From Andrena cerasifolii (Eukaryota; Arthropoda; Insecta; Hymenoptera; Andrenidae), in contig NC_135123.1 in assembly GCF_050908995.1 (NCBI RefSeq), positions 14,012,001 to 14,076,000 of the forward strand: a DNA stretch of 64,000 nucleotides, read 5' to 3'. The notes under the pieces are model-generated. The model worked only from the letters and a program-made list of their open reading frames with translations. It was not told where the DNA came from and made no database searches. Shown here piece by piece: positions 1 through 10,860 of this stretch (positions are counted from its first letter, which is position 1; every line of letters starts with the position of its first letter). The position numbers were made by a program, and so were the translations under genes.

Positions 1-837
1 TTCTCTTTGAAATTAGCAGTTATGACACGACGTATCGCATAGTAAAAGGGAAATGAAAATGAAGGGAACTGGAGAAAGAGAAAAACAGTGAAATAGGAAT
101 TAATTTAAAAGTACGATGCTTAAAGAGGACGAGAAAATTCGAGTTTCGAGAAAATGGCAATATAGACGCATGATAGGAGGCTGTGGTGAAATATAAACTC
201 TAGTGAAGAATCAGCCGCCGCGGCGGTGGAGCTCGTAAAATAAATAATGGGATAATAAACTCGATTCTTCCAAAGCGCTTCATCGCCGATTCGCTTTCAA
301 TTGCCAAGTGTCCGTTTTACTCGATGCCTGAAAAAAAAAGGAGAAGGAGAACAGTAGAGTCAGATAGGACAGTCCATTATACCAAACCAACGCAACATTG
401 AATCCGTTTTTCCGTCAATGGTCGCGATCGAATCTACGGAAAAAAAAGTGAAAGAAAATTCGCCGTTGATAGCCGGGTGGGTGGCATTCATCGTTCATTT
501 TCTAGCGATCCGTAACAATTTTGTGCTCGAAACCTAGCACAGTTTCGCGTATTGCTTGCGTTTCAACTGCTGTACAGAAAATATCGTTATATCTGAACCG
601 AATTATCGGATATCGGGCGCTGCATTGTCGACCTTTCAGCTTACGTTTCTCCCAGTTCCTTGTTACCTTAAAAAGACTGCTTCAACAATTCCACACAAAT
701 TATCCTCCCTCTTCGATCACAACACGTTTCTCCTTCGAAATGCTCGCCACAGGTATCCTTGTCCGCTTGGATCTAGAGAAGGAATCTACGAATCGAGAGC
801 AAAAGCGGACTAACCCACATTTGTTTGCGAAATTGAG

Positions 838-960
838 TTAGTAGCAATAATGTACCCCAATAGGATGTACTAATCAAACAAATAAAATAGGAAAAATTAA
901 TTTCTTTCAATGTACGTGAATCTGTTTTTGCTCTCTATGCCTCGATTCTTCAATCAAACG
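838..960. repeat. Short dispersed repeat, copy 1
   Basis: The segment reads as tag-rich AT sequence with the order GTAGCAATAATGTA, CCAATAGG, TACTAATCA, AAAATAGGA and TTTTTGCTCTC. The same order of words recurs at about 18893-19000, so this is a dispersed repeat fragment. It has no coding potential and no clear termini. Confidence 0.45.
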
Positions 961-2009
961 CAACCCACCCTTTCGAAGCCATATTTCTTCCACCGCACCA
1001 CGACCCTTGAAAACTTCGAACTTTAACCTCCTCCCTCGACCATCTCCCGCAAAAACCAGCCTCCTCTATCGCCAGCCGCGGAACAAAGTAAATACAAAAT
1101 CGACAGCCTCCCCGAGTGGCCAGGAACCGCCTTGCAACCCCGATATTCATTTGCTCCGCAGGAAACGTATCTCAGAGGGGGTCGCGGGGGTGGATTGGGC
1201 GCCGGGAGGGTAAGAGAGCGGTCGCGGTGACAGAGGGAGTGAAAATTTCGGGGGTAGAGACGGTGTGTAACGGCGAATCCGCTTTTCTGGCGGATGGCAG
1301 CATCGCTGACGACTTTGGTAACGGCTCCGCGCGGGAAGAGGGGTAGCGGGAGGTCGGACGGTCGTAAAATAAAGAGGAGAGGGGCCCCGATAAAAGTCGT
1401 TCCCCTGGAGCCCGCGCTTCTGGTAGGAGCGGGTTCCCCTGGAGCCGAGCCGTCACTGGCCCGACGTAATCTGTCCGTTCGTTCACGGCGACTCACAATG
1501 TGGCCCCCGAGATAACAAATAAAGCCCCATTGTCGCAATTGTGTGGATTTAAAAGGATTTGCGCGGCTCCTCTGCCGGCCCCTACCCTTTTCCCGCCCTC
1601 CTCCAACGCCCCCGCACCCCCTTAGACCCTCGCACCCGCGGCTGTTCGTTGGCTGCGTCGCTGCCACTGCTGCTGCCTGTCCGACGATTCTTCCCTCGGC
1701 TCCGCCACCCTCTTTTCACCGGCTCCTCCTGGCCGTTGTCTCTTCGTGCCCGTTTTCGCGACGATGGCCAAGGAGAGCCGGAGAGAATGGAAACGGCACC
1801 GAGGAGATTCGCGGAGCGCCCAGCCGGGGGTTGGAGGACGAAAGTGGAAGTTGTAAGAAAAATACTCCGACGTCGGAAGTAGCGTTAAAAGTATTTCGGA
1901 GCGAGGAACCGCGATTGTCGAGCCGCGAATAATCTAGTTGGCGAAAGGGTTGAATTTCACCGGAAAGATCGGCAAGCAGGGATCGCGGGAGGCCGCCCGA
2001 TCGTTGCGG

Positions 2010-2370
2010 CACAATGACATTTATGACGAATCGTTACACTAATGACGCTCGCGGAGCACCGGCGGACAATCGTGACTAATTGTTATTGTTTCTTGTTGCG
2101 GGGGCCGCGAGCGCAGCTACCGCGCGGCTTATGTCCACCGATATGATATAACGCGTTGTTTATCGCGCGGTTGGGAGCGGTGATGCTCCGCGAACGACGG
2201 TGTGCTGGTGTTGCCGGCAACGATGCTGCCCCGGCAATGGTGGTCGCCCGGTGATGGCGGTGGAGGGCTCCCAGCGAATTGTAAAGATTACGCCCGATGT
2301 TTATGCATTTATGCTGAATTATTGTCGGCGGGGCTTTACCGATGTTTATGCTGATTTACGCTTTGTGCTA
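2010..2370. promoter_or_regulatory. Possible cis-regulatory cluster with Sox and POU-like sites
   Basis: Several ACAAT/ATTGT words, the core recognised by Sox HMG boxes, lie close together: ACAATGACA near 2011, GACAATCG near 2065 and TTGTTATTGTTTC near 2081. At 2298-2360 the sequence GATGTTTATGC occurs twice, with an ATTTATGC word between that resembles a POU half-site. The GC-rich context next to a Sox exon makes an enhancer plausible. This is inference from motif density only. Confidence 0.25.
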
Positions 2371-3261
2371 TCTGCCGGGACACATTGTCCCGGAATTATT
2401 ATTCCGCTGCGTCACTCTCGCCGAGAGCGCGCCGAAATTTCGGGATTTCGTTCGCGGATCGGAAAATTTCTCACCCTCCGCCCCACGATCCCCACCGGAA
2501 CGCTGGTTCGATCGCGATCCGCAGATCCACGCGATTCGATCGTCCCCGAAAGAAATCCTCCGCGTCGCGGACGCTTGTGTTCTCGCGAAGATTAACGCAA
2601 CATTTTTTGGGAAAGCTCTCGTTGCTTCTGACTTCGCAAATCCATCGGGAAATGGAGACGTGCCGAGAACGTTGGCGGAGAGTCCCTCCGTGAACTGCTC
2701 GAAATAATTCGCGTGTTCTCTCCCCCACATTGTGTAGGCGTTTCCGCTAGGATTGCCCGCGAAACGGTTCGCGGTGGTAGGGAAAAAGTGTTCCCGCGGC
2801 CGTGAAACAGCTATCTCTCTCGCTTTCTTTTATCTACGCGAGGCGAGGCATAAATAAGGACTGCGTTTGTGCGCCTCTTGGACACATAATGGAGTATTAT
2901 GCGACGCAGATACCACGGGTCCTCTGACTCTTCCCTTCCTCCCCCCTCGCTGCTTGAGCAGCCCCTGCCGAGCCGTCGCCTGCGCCTCCAGCCGGGGTGT
3001 GTGTACAAGATATTTACTACAAATACCCGCGGTGGTCCCGTATCGTGTTCTAGCACCACGATAATACGTCCCTTTGTACGGATAACGGTGTCGAGAGCAA
3101 AGTTTACTGAATTCTGAAGTGTCGTCGTCGTTGCCGTGCGATTCTTCGCGTGATAACGCGCTCCCCTGGATTATCGAAGGTAGATACCAGGTGGAGATCA
3201 TTGTCTAAGCTTGTTCGAGGCCCAGCTCGTGGAGAGCGAGATAACACGGGTGTCTCCTTAA

Positions 3262-3968
3262 GGGGGAACACCACTGTGACCGCCGGAAAAGTAAGCCATT
3301 TTTAGGATTTTTTTTCTGGCATAATTTACAGTTTTCATAGGAAAATTGTATTACCTACCTTTAGTACGCTGTCTTAAGAGACTATAGAAAAAAAATAAAT
3401 AGAAAAACATGCATAAGTTTTAATATATTAATTAATCTTCTAGACCCCCACACGCGAACTGGTCGAAGGTGTAACTATGGAACAGCAGGTCCGAAATCAA
3501 ATTTCATTTTTTTCTTATAAACTATATGAGTGTAGTTTCCGTGGTACGTACGGATTCTTTGATTGAAAACAAATGTTTTGAAATACGCTCGAAAAACTGT
3601 CCATCTTATTCGAGGAGTTTTGAAACTTTTCTTGTAAAGCGCACCATTTCTACAAAAATAATTTGTTGAAGAAATCGGTACGTACAACGGAAACTACACT
3701 CACATAGTTTATAAAAAAAAATTAAATTTGATTTCGGACCTGCTGTTCCACAGTTACACTTTCGACCAGCTCGCGTGGGGGGGTCTAGAAGATTAATTAA
3801 TATATTAAAATTTATAGATGTTTTCCTATTTATTTTTTTTTTGTATAGTCTCTTAAGACAGCGTACTAAAGGTAAGTAATAAAATTTTTCTATGAAAACT
3901 GTATATTATTCCTGAAAAAAATTCATAAAAATGGCTTACTTTTCCGGTCGTCACAGTGGTGTTCCTCC
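3262..3968. mobile_element. piggyBac-like foldback MITE, family A copy 1
   Basis: A 707-bp foldback flanked by TTAA on both sides (3258-3261 and 3969-3972). The left end begins GGGGGAACACCACTGTGAC. The right end is its inverted complement, ending GTCACAGTGGTGTTCCTCC. The inverted arms are long, continuing through the TCTAGA-containing segments near 3440 and 3785. No transposase ORF is present, so the element is non-autonomous. Exact TTAA target duplication is characteristic of the piggyBac superfamily. Other copies lie at 19944-20518 and 46592-47360. Confidence 0.8.
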
Positions 3969-4108
3969 TTAAGGTGCTTAAGGGGTCATGCTTCGGGGAA
4001 TATGGAAATAAAAATTAGAATATATATACAAAACCTATCGTTCGACTGACGATGCCCGTAAATCGAGCGACAAAAAGCTACTAACAGATTGCAATATTTT
4101 CTTTACAG

Positions 4109-4886
4109 GGCCCTTCACATGAAGGAGCATCCGGACTACAAGTACCGTCCCCGCAGGAAGCCCAAGTCCCTGGTGAAGAAGGAGAACAAATTCGGCTTCT
4201 CGATATCGCCCCTGATGTCCTCAGGTGAAACCCTAAGCAATATATCGAGGGGCCTGCTGCCGCCGTTGGCGCCCCCCTCGCATCACGCGCTCATGAGCCA
4301 CGAGGACCTCAAGATCCCCCGTTTCTTCCCGCCGTTCCCGTACCCGCTCTACCCCATCCAGCACAAGCTGGGAGAGGAGTTCAACAGCGGCAAATTAGCG
4401 GCGGATCTGGCCTTCCAGGCGCTGTACGGCGGCAGTACCTTCTACTCCAGCCACCAGACCATGTCCTGGCCAAGCTTGTCCACGTCCACCTGCCTCCAAC
4501 CGAACTGCGGCTGCCCCAGCCCACCGAAAGACCCTAAGAGGCCTTACTTGCCGGCCAAATTGGAGGAGAGACCGTTCCCCAGCCCAGGGAAGCCGGAGGA
4601 CGACGGCTTCCCGTCGGACAGAGACTCGAGCAGGGACGAGCCGCGATACAGAAAGCTCGAGGACGACGGATTCTCGTCCGCCGTGGACAGACACCAGGAG
4701 GACAGGTCCCAGGATCGATTCTCCTCGTCCTCGTCCTCGTCCCCGATCGATCAGACGGAGAAGATCGCCAGCACTGTGTCCTCGACGACGCCGACGGCCA
4801 CCGCGAAGGTCGAGAGCGCGTTCTCGGTACAGAATCTCACCTCCTCCAGCTCGAACTTGGGCGCTCATCGCGGCCACGTCATATGA
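4109..4886 (+). CDS. SoxB-group HMG-box transcription factor, last coding exon
   Basis: The exon follows a splice acceptor (ctttacag at 4101-4108). Its first base completes an arginine codon and it opens with ALHMKEHPDYKYRPRRKPK, the C-terminal end of a group B Sox HMG box. The rest of the HMG domain is upstream of the window. After the basic tail come KSLVKKENKFGFSISP, a proline-rich stretch around PPFPYPLYP, then Ser/Asp/Glu-rich low-complexity sequence, and the frame stops at TGA 4884-4886. Sox proteins bind ACAAT-type DNA in the nucleus and regulate neural and other developmental programmes. An intron within the HMG box points to the Sox21a/Sox21b branch rather than an intronless Dichaete-type gene, but I cannot choose between them. 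The frame continues in phase after the stop (see 4887-5120). Confidence 0.88.
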
Positions 4887-5120
4887 AGGCCGCTCCCGGT
4901 TCTCCCGGACCTAAACTTCCGGGGGAACCTGGTACCGGCCGGATGGCCGACTACTGACTGGTGGAGGATCCCGCCGATGCTGTCGCCGATCCCCCAGGCG
5001 ACCGTCACGAACCTGAGCACGTCGGCGAAGGAGGACGAGGGCCAGTTCCAGGAGGAGCAGCAGCAGAGGAACTCCGCCGCGGCTAGGTCGAGGAGCCTAC
5101 ATATGGCCAACGTGCAGTGA
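4887..5120 (+). other. In-phase open extension after the Sox stop codon (candidate readthrough peptide)
   Basis: Directly after TGA 4884-4886 the same reading frame stays open for 77 codons and ends at TGA 5118-5120. Third positions are overwhelmingly G or C, matching the upstream Sox exon and unlike the AT-rich sequence that starts soon after 5130. The predicted peptide begins RPLPVLPDLNFRGN, contains a tryptophan-rich segment PTTDWWRIPPM, and ends in an E/Q-rich then R-rich tail. Possible explanations are programmed stop readthrough, a nonsense substitution that truncated the protein, or a base error. A frameshift is not needed because the phase is unchanged. Confidence 0.55.
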
Positions 5121-5299
5121 TCCGCGGACATGAGCGATGACTGAGCAGTGGGACTTCGTTGGTCAGTTGAAAACAGTGCCCGCAGATTCGGGAACGGTGA
5201 CTATTGGTAGAGACGCTGCAAGTATCGGGGGTGGAAGGATTGCAGCGAAGATAATCTGCTTCGCTCTTAGGCATTGATACATTAACGTGGTTATACATA

Positions 5300-5949
5300 G
5301 TCAGGAGGCCGAGAAGAGGTGAATGCTTGTGAATTTTTTTTTTAAAAACGGAAGCATATATTTTCACAGAACTTTTTGCACTTAAAAGAGTTACATTTGA
5401 AGAACATTTGGTAATTTTTTGTAGAAAAATATTTATGTTTATAATAAAAATACAACGACATCCAAGAAGTCTGTTTAAAAACGGTGAGCAAGGTATCTCA
5501 AAAACTACTGCACCAATCTTTCTGAAATTTTGTGGGCTTATTTTTTATATAAAAATCTACCGAATGACGGAAGAATTTTTTTCAACATATAGTTTCGATT
5601 ATATCAACGAAAAATGACTTCATGGTTATCACTAATGGACGTTTTTCGTTGATAACATCGAAACTATATGTTAAAAAAAATCCCTCCATCATTCAGTAGA
5701 TTTTTATATACAAAAAAGGCCACCAATTTTCAGAAAGATTGGTTCAGTAGTTTTTGAGATATTTTGCTCGCCGTTTTTAAAAAGCCTTCTTAGATGCCGT
5801 TGTATTTTTTATATAAACGTAAATATTTTTCTACAAAAAAAATACCAAATTTAAATGTCTCCTTTAAGTACAAAAAGTTCCGTAAAAAATATGCTTCCGC
5901 TTTTTCAAAAAAAAATTCACAAACATTCGCCTCTTCTCGGCCTCCTGAC
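5300..5949. mobile_element. Tc1/mariner-like foldback MITE flanked by TA
   Basis: An almost perfect palindrome of 650 bp. The left arm starts GTCAGGAGGCCGAGAAGAGG and the right arm ends with its inverted complement CCTCTTCTCGGCCTCCTGAC. A TA dinucleotide sits on each side (5298-5299 and 5950-5951). The arms are about 310 bp each and meet near 5620-5640, leaving almost no spacer. No ORF of note is present. The TA flanks suggest mobilisation by a Tc1/mariner-type transposase. Confidence 0.7.
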
Positions 5950-7148
5950 TAGGTATAACCCTTAAAGGGATTGGCTGCGTGTCAGAGTGTCTCGCTGCAT
6001 TCCACCCGCGATAACTGGAGGGAGAGTTAGGTTAAATCGGCACGGGGTGTACTGTGCCCTGTACCGACTGATAGAACGAAGCCAGGTTTCATCATTGACA
6101 AGTTAGTGACTGCTCTGGGTCGAAGCTTCGACTCCGTGAGCCCTCGTAAATCCCCGAAGAGTTTGAAAGGGAAGCGTCGGTCTTTTCCACGAGAAAGTCG
6201 AGCGTCGCGAGCGATACGTCGAGGAGAAGGGACGCCCGGTCTCGTTCGCGCCAGATCGAACTGCTAGCGAGAGAGGAAGCCCAGTGTCGCGCAATCGTCG
6301 CAAAGAATTCGTTACGCGAGCCGTCGGTGGATAGCAGCGGCGAATCGATAACTCGCCACGGCCGAAATCCCACAAAGAGATGCCGGGCGAAAGGGTCCTT
6401 TTCTGTCGGAGCGCGTACAGGATGCCAGGAGAGTCCGATTTTGATGAGATAACCAACCCTCTCGTGGCACATATTACCGCGAGCCAAAGCATCGGGACGA
6501 GAGGACAGAGCGCGCGAGGATGGAGAGCGCGAGCGGGGGCCAGGCTCGTACGGGAGCAGAGAAAAAAACCTCTTCCAGCGGAGGCAAATCTCTTCTTTGG
6601 TAGCCGGCCATGCGAAATAAGCCACAACGTTCTGAATGCTAACGTAGATGCGACGATGGACCTGTGTGCACGCGTTATACCACCCCCTTTTTCCCACCCC
6701 TACCCGCGAGATGATTTCATTGCGTCGCGGTGGCCGGCGTCGCGCGCATCGATACTGCAACTTTTTCCAATATTTCGCCTGTTCCTTTCTGCCCTTCCTT
6801 TTCCCGCCGCCTGTCAGATGTTTCCACCCCCTTGTAATTGCTTGCGCCGCCGCGCGAGGATTATCAGGGGACGGACGCTAAGTGAATTGGTTAGCGTGGA
6901 CATTTCTGGGGGAGGGGGAAATTGGTGGAGCGTTTGTGATATGTGGACGCGGGGCTCAAAGCCTGTAGCTTCTCGTGCGTTGACACGGAATTTTAATTCC
7001 TCAACGAAATTTAAAACGCCAGGGTTGCAGGGGATTGTTTGAATTCGTTGCGGGCGTAAGGAAGAGGCGTTCTCGTAGCTTTATCAAGCTCGACTTTGGG
7101 ATCGTTTTAATGGAATTAGTTTAGTTTTTCACCCCCGGAATCTCGATA
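5950..7148. other. GC-rich non-coding interval
   Basis: I see no gene. Overlapping open frames on both strands at 6092-7042 reflect GC-rich composition and have no recognisable domain. A short AT-rich shoulder follows at 7040-7148. Confidence 0.4.
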
Positions 7149-7971
7149 AGGTGAATGTCCCAATTTCTGCTCGTTTAAGAGGTTACTCGTCGGAAAGAGG
7201 GTGTAAAAAATTTGTTTGTGATCAAAATTTGCAGAGTAATTGATTAAATCTTTAATAACAAATCAACCAATTCAAAAACTATTTAAGAAAGATATTTCAA
7301 GATTGTTAACTATTAGTAATTTCTAATTAAATATAATGCTTTAAATGTCCGTATTTCTGCTCACGAAAAATAGCGATGTACGTATTTCTACTCACCATTT
7401 GTACCAATTTCTGCTCGCATAATATGTTGCCTTTTCAGGTTAAAATAAGTTACATCTTTTATGGAGATGTTTCTTAACACAACAGTAAAGCATAAAATAA
7501 TGATAAACAAAAATTAAAATGCCTTCGAATAGAAATAGAGGTTACAGCATATTTTGAATTGTCAGGTGATGTTGCTAAAATTTTGGTGAGTAGAAATTCG
7601 GACCTAATCACCTGTTTTCTACTTAAAATAATCAAGAATAGTAAACAATCTACATCCAGAGCACAATACGGTATCTGTTTTTGTTATTAAATAAGAACTT
7701 TTACTGCAAAAACTATTTTCTGCCCAATTATCGAATACAAATAGTGACCCTGTTCCTACCACAACCAGCTAAAACACGGTTGAAAAATCACGAGTCTCTC
7801 ATTTTTAAAGTTTTTCGTTGCTGACGCTGCACTTTGATTAGCCCCAAGCTCGTGCAACACTCGCGTAAATGTTCAAACAATTTAGAATTACTTTGTTGCA
7901 ACTACAGTACAAACGTGACGCTTATAATAATAAGAAAAATACGAAATGTGCAGAAATTGGGACATTCACCT
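7149..7971. mobile_element. TA-flanked inverted-repeat element, family B copy 1
   Basis: The termini are AGGTGAATGTCCCAATTTCT on the left and the inverted complement AGAAATTGGGACATTCACCT on the right, each next to TA (7147-7148 and 7972-7973). The 823-bp AT-rich interior has no transposase. The word TCTGCTC with flanking ATTT recurs several times inside the left arm, like subterminal repeats. A second copy lies at 16165-16889. Confidence 0.72.
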
Positions 7972-7973
7972 TA

Positions 7974-10256
7974 CCGTCGACGGCGGCGATCGACGCCCGA
8001 GCGTCAGCAGACCAGAATGGCAGCTAATTTCCAACGGGACACTTTCACCTATAGAGAATGTATACTAAATCGTAACGATCGTAGGAAATCGCGGTGCCCC
8101 GTGTCGCGTAGCAGGATTGTACAGCGGGGCACGCGGTAACTATAAAATATAAAAGCATATCTAAAGGATAGAAACATATCTTTACAGTATATACAGTACG
8201 TAAGTTCCTCGGCCACCGTTCTTGCCGTAAACGAAGACGAAGAATGTAGCGATCGTATAATCCGTCGAGTTTCCCGTTAACCTCGGCTGCGTTAACCTTC
8301 CCCGAAGCGACACGCACGCAATTATTGTTAACTATTGCTGTAATATAACGCGACGTTTGTAAATAAACTGAATCTTAATCGAAGGCTTCGCTTGTTCATT
8401 TCCTCGACGAGAGAAAAGAAATCCGGAGTCGTTAATCGACTTCGCGCTATTCAGAAATATAGATTCAGCGAGGAGTCCTTGACCCGCGACCCCAAAAGAG
8501 GCAAGGGTCGATGGAGAAAAGGTCGAGCATTCCCAGCGAGGCACCTACGAATTGGTAGGACTAATCGGGGGTGGTATGTGGAGGAATCGTCGTGGAGGAA
8601 AATCTCGGGTACGAGAGGGAGGGAACCTTCCCGCCATCCCCTTTGCACCCTCCACCCACCCTCCACCCACCCTCCACGGTTGCGTCGTGTTTTATTTCTG
8701 ATAGCGACGCCTCCGTCGCCGCGGCGAGGACATTATCGCCACCGCGAAGGACCCTTTCTTCCCCCATAAAGGCAATCACGCTTTCTTCGCGGCGAGATAA
8801 CAGCAGAATGGAGAGCCAGAAACGTCTCCGTGCGCACGAGCGAGTTTCACCACGATTCTATAACTCTTCGCTTGCCCTCGGAACGAACCAAGACCGATCT
8901 CCACCCCTCCATTCACCCTCCTGCGACGGAGCCTTCCATACGTTCGAGCCAGATTTCCCATTAAATTCACGATTAAGTAAATTAAAAGCTGGATCGAATT
9001 AAAATTCTGTTCCAAACGAAGCTAACGATAAGCTAATTGTCTCCGAATCGCACCGGAGTTTTCAAACAAGGGAACACCCGCACAGACATCCCCGCGATTT
9101 CTCGCGTCCCCGTTTACCTTGGCGCACAGGGGGATGAAAATGCGAACGTTCGACAGGGACACCCTGGAAAAATCCGCATCCAGTCGCAGAGGAATTCTCG
9201 CCTGGACGGTGGGAAGGGGTTGTCTTCGCGCTGGGAGAAGTTTTCCGCGGCGCGCACAAAGGGCGAAAAGGGGGTTGGTCGGGGCGTCGACTGGCGGCTG
9301 GCCGAAGAAGTCTAGGCGCTCTCCATTAGTATGCGCGGAAGTGCTGCTCGCTCGATTGTGGCAGGTATTGTCGGGGAAGAATGTCCTCGTTGCCGAGCTC
9401 TGTACCTAGCCAGAGACTGCAGCCTTCGGGTAAGGAGGCACGAATCCAAGTCGAATGTAATCACTTTCGAATCGGAACCATCCGACCCGCCCGCGCGCTC
9501 CTCCCCCGAGACTCGCTTCTTTCCGCACTTCCGGTCGTTCCTCACGCTTTCGGTGGAGACTTTAAACGGTCGCTGCTGGCGCGCTGCTTAACAGTGCGCG
9601 GATCGGTAAACGGCAAAGATTTCATGTTCCGAATTATTCACTTTGCGTGTACGTGTAATATAAAGAAAATAAAGACGGGGTGGTACAGAGGAAGCTGTTG
9701 CGTTCCCTTGGTTAGAGAGTAATCCCTAAAACTTGTAAAAAATTCCTCCCCCAAAGATGATTCCTCGAGGATCCCTAAGCCGCGTCACAGCTTCTCGTGG
9801 AGCCGAACGGTTCGAGAGCAAGGAGGCGGTACGCGCCTCGCTGGACATTTTAATTGCGTCGGTGCGCAATTATATAAGCGCTTTCGAGAGAAACAGAGAG
9901 GGCTGGAGCGCACGAATCGTTTGATTGCGGAAAATGACGGGCGACGATGGCGCGAGTGGAAGTTTTGAGTGGGCGTCGGTCCTGGCAGACAATGAGGCAT
10001 TCAGGGGTGGCATTGTCGGGCCGACAACTGCGTTACCGTAGACAAACCCGAAATCACCGGCGCTATCGCCGTCCCAGATCCGATTATGCGAATAACAAAA
10101 TGCAGCGAAACTAGGGCTGCAACGGAGGGGCGGGAACAGGGTGGCGAGATGTTTGTTAATAGCGTTGCTGCCGCATGATGGAACCTGCAGCCTTTTTCTT
10201 CGACTCCAAAGTCGTTCGCGATATGCTCCTGAAGCTTATGTGTTCCACTTTCTCTA
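7974..10256. other. GC-rich non-coding interval
   Basis: No supported gene. It contains a short CCTCCACCCA tandem repeat at about 8646-8680 and many CpG words. Several overlapping frames of 70-140 codons on both strands look like compositional artefacts. Confidence 0.4.
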
Positions 10257-10260
10257 TTAA

Positions 10261-10860
10261 GGGGAGGTTCCGGTCAAAAAATCGATTTTTCTTATTTCGT
10301 TTTTCGAATGTTCAACCTGTTAGGGATACATGTTTAAAAGGATTTGTTGAAATTCGTAAAAATACAGAAGTCATAGGCATTCGAGTAGCGGAAAATGCAT
10401 GGGGAACTCCACTCGGCACTCGCGTAAAACTTTAAACGCGTTTTTACCGAAACAGTGTTCTCAAATCGGTGAAACCTGTATCTCCAAAAGTTATTATCCG
10501 ATTCGACTGAAACTGTTTTACTTTGAGGAATATACTTCTGGCCCGTGGATAGACCAGTAAAATTTATAATTTTTAAAGGCGTTGAAAGGACGAAAAATAT
10601 AGAGGAAAAGTGATTTCAAACTTCAAGTGTCGTTATTTTCTCAGAAAACAGTTTCTGAGAAAATAAAAAAATTTTGTAATTCGTTCTGGTCTAGTCCACG
10701 AGCGAGTTTCATGTCCTTTAATAATCTGGCATTGTTTTTTATTTTAGACCAATGGTTTAGATGCTACTGGTTCCACCGATTTGCATTAATTTTTTTACGC
10801 CTCGACTTTAAGGACTCCCCAGTGTCGTCTGCAATGCAAAGGAAAATTATAGTTTGATTA
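10261..10860. mobile_element. Degraded TTAA-type element related to the one at 43093
   Basis: The left end is TTAA (10257-10260) followed by GGGGAGGTTCCGGTCAAAAA. The interior shares the word order AAAACTTTAAA, GCGTTTTT, CGAAAC with the element at 43093-43801, which indicates a diverged relative. I could not find a matching right terminus, so the end coordinate is approximate and the element is probably truncated. Confidence 0.4.

Larger units (their letters stand above)
1..4108. other. Non-coding upstream or intron DNA of the SoxB gene
   Basis: No ORF here has protein-family character; the open frames at about 1000-2700 are by-products of high GC content on both strands. The exon at 4109 begins inside an HMG box, so the rest of the HMG box must lie upstream. 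I could not find it in these 4.1 kb, so most of this stretch is probably intron. It is CpG-rich between about 1000 and 3000, unlike the AT-rich second half of the window. Contents noted separately: a short dispersed repeat at 838-960, a possible regulatory cluster at 2010-2370, and a MITE at 3262-3968. Confidence 0.5.

Noticed and set aside
1023..1667. A 214-codon minus-strand frame and overlapping frames on both strands
   Set aside because: GC-rich sequence opens several frames at once. The translations are Arg/Pro/Gly-rich with no domain or splice context.
4395..4877. Antisense 160-codon frame opposite the Sox exon
   Set aside because: A shadow of the GC3-rich Sox coding strand; it has R/G-rich composition and no features.
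6092..7042. Overlapping 220-codon frames on both strands
   Set aside because: Mutually overlapping, no conserved motif, explained by composition.
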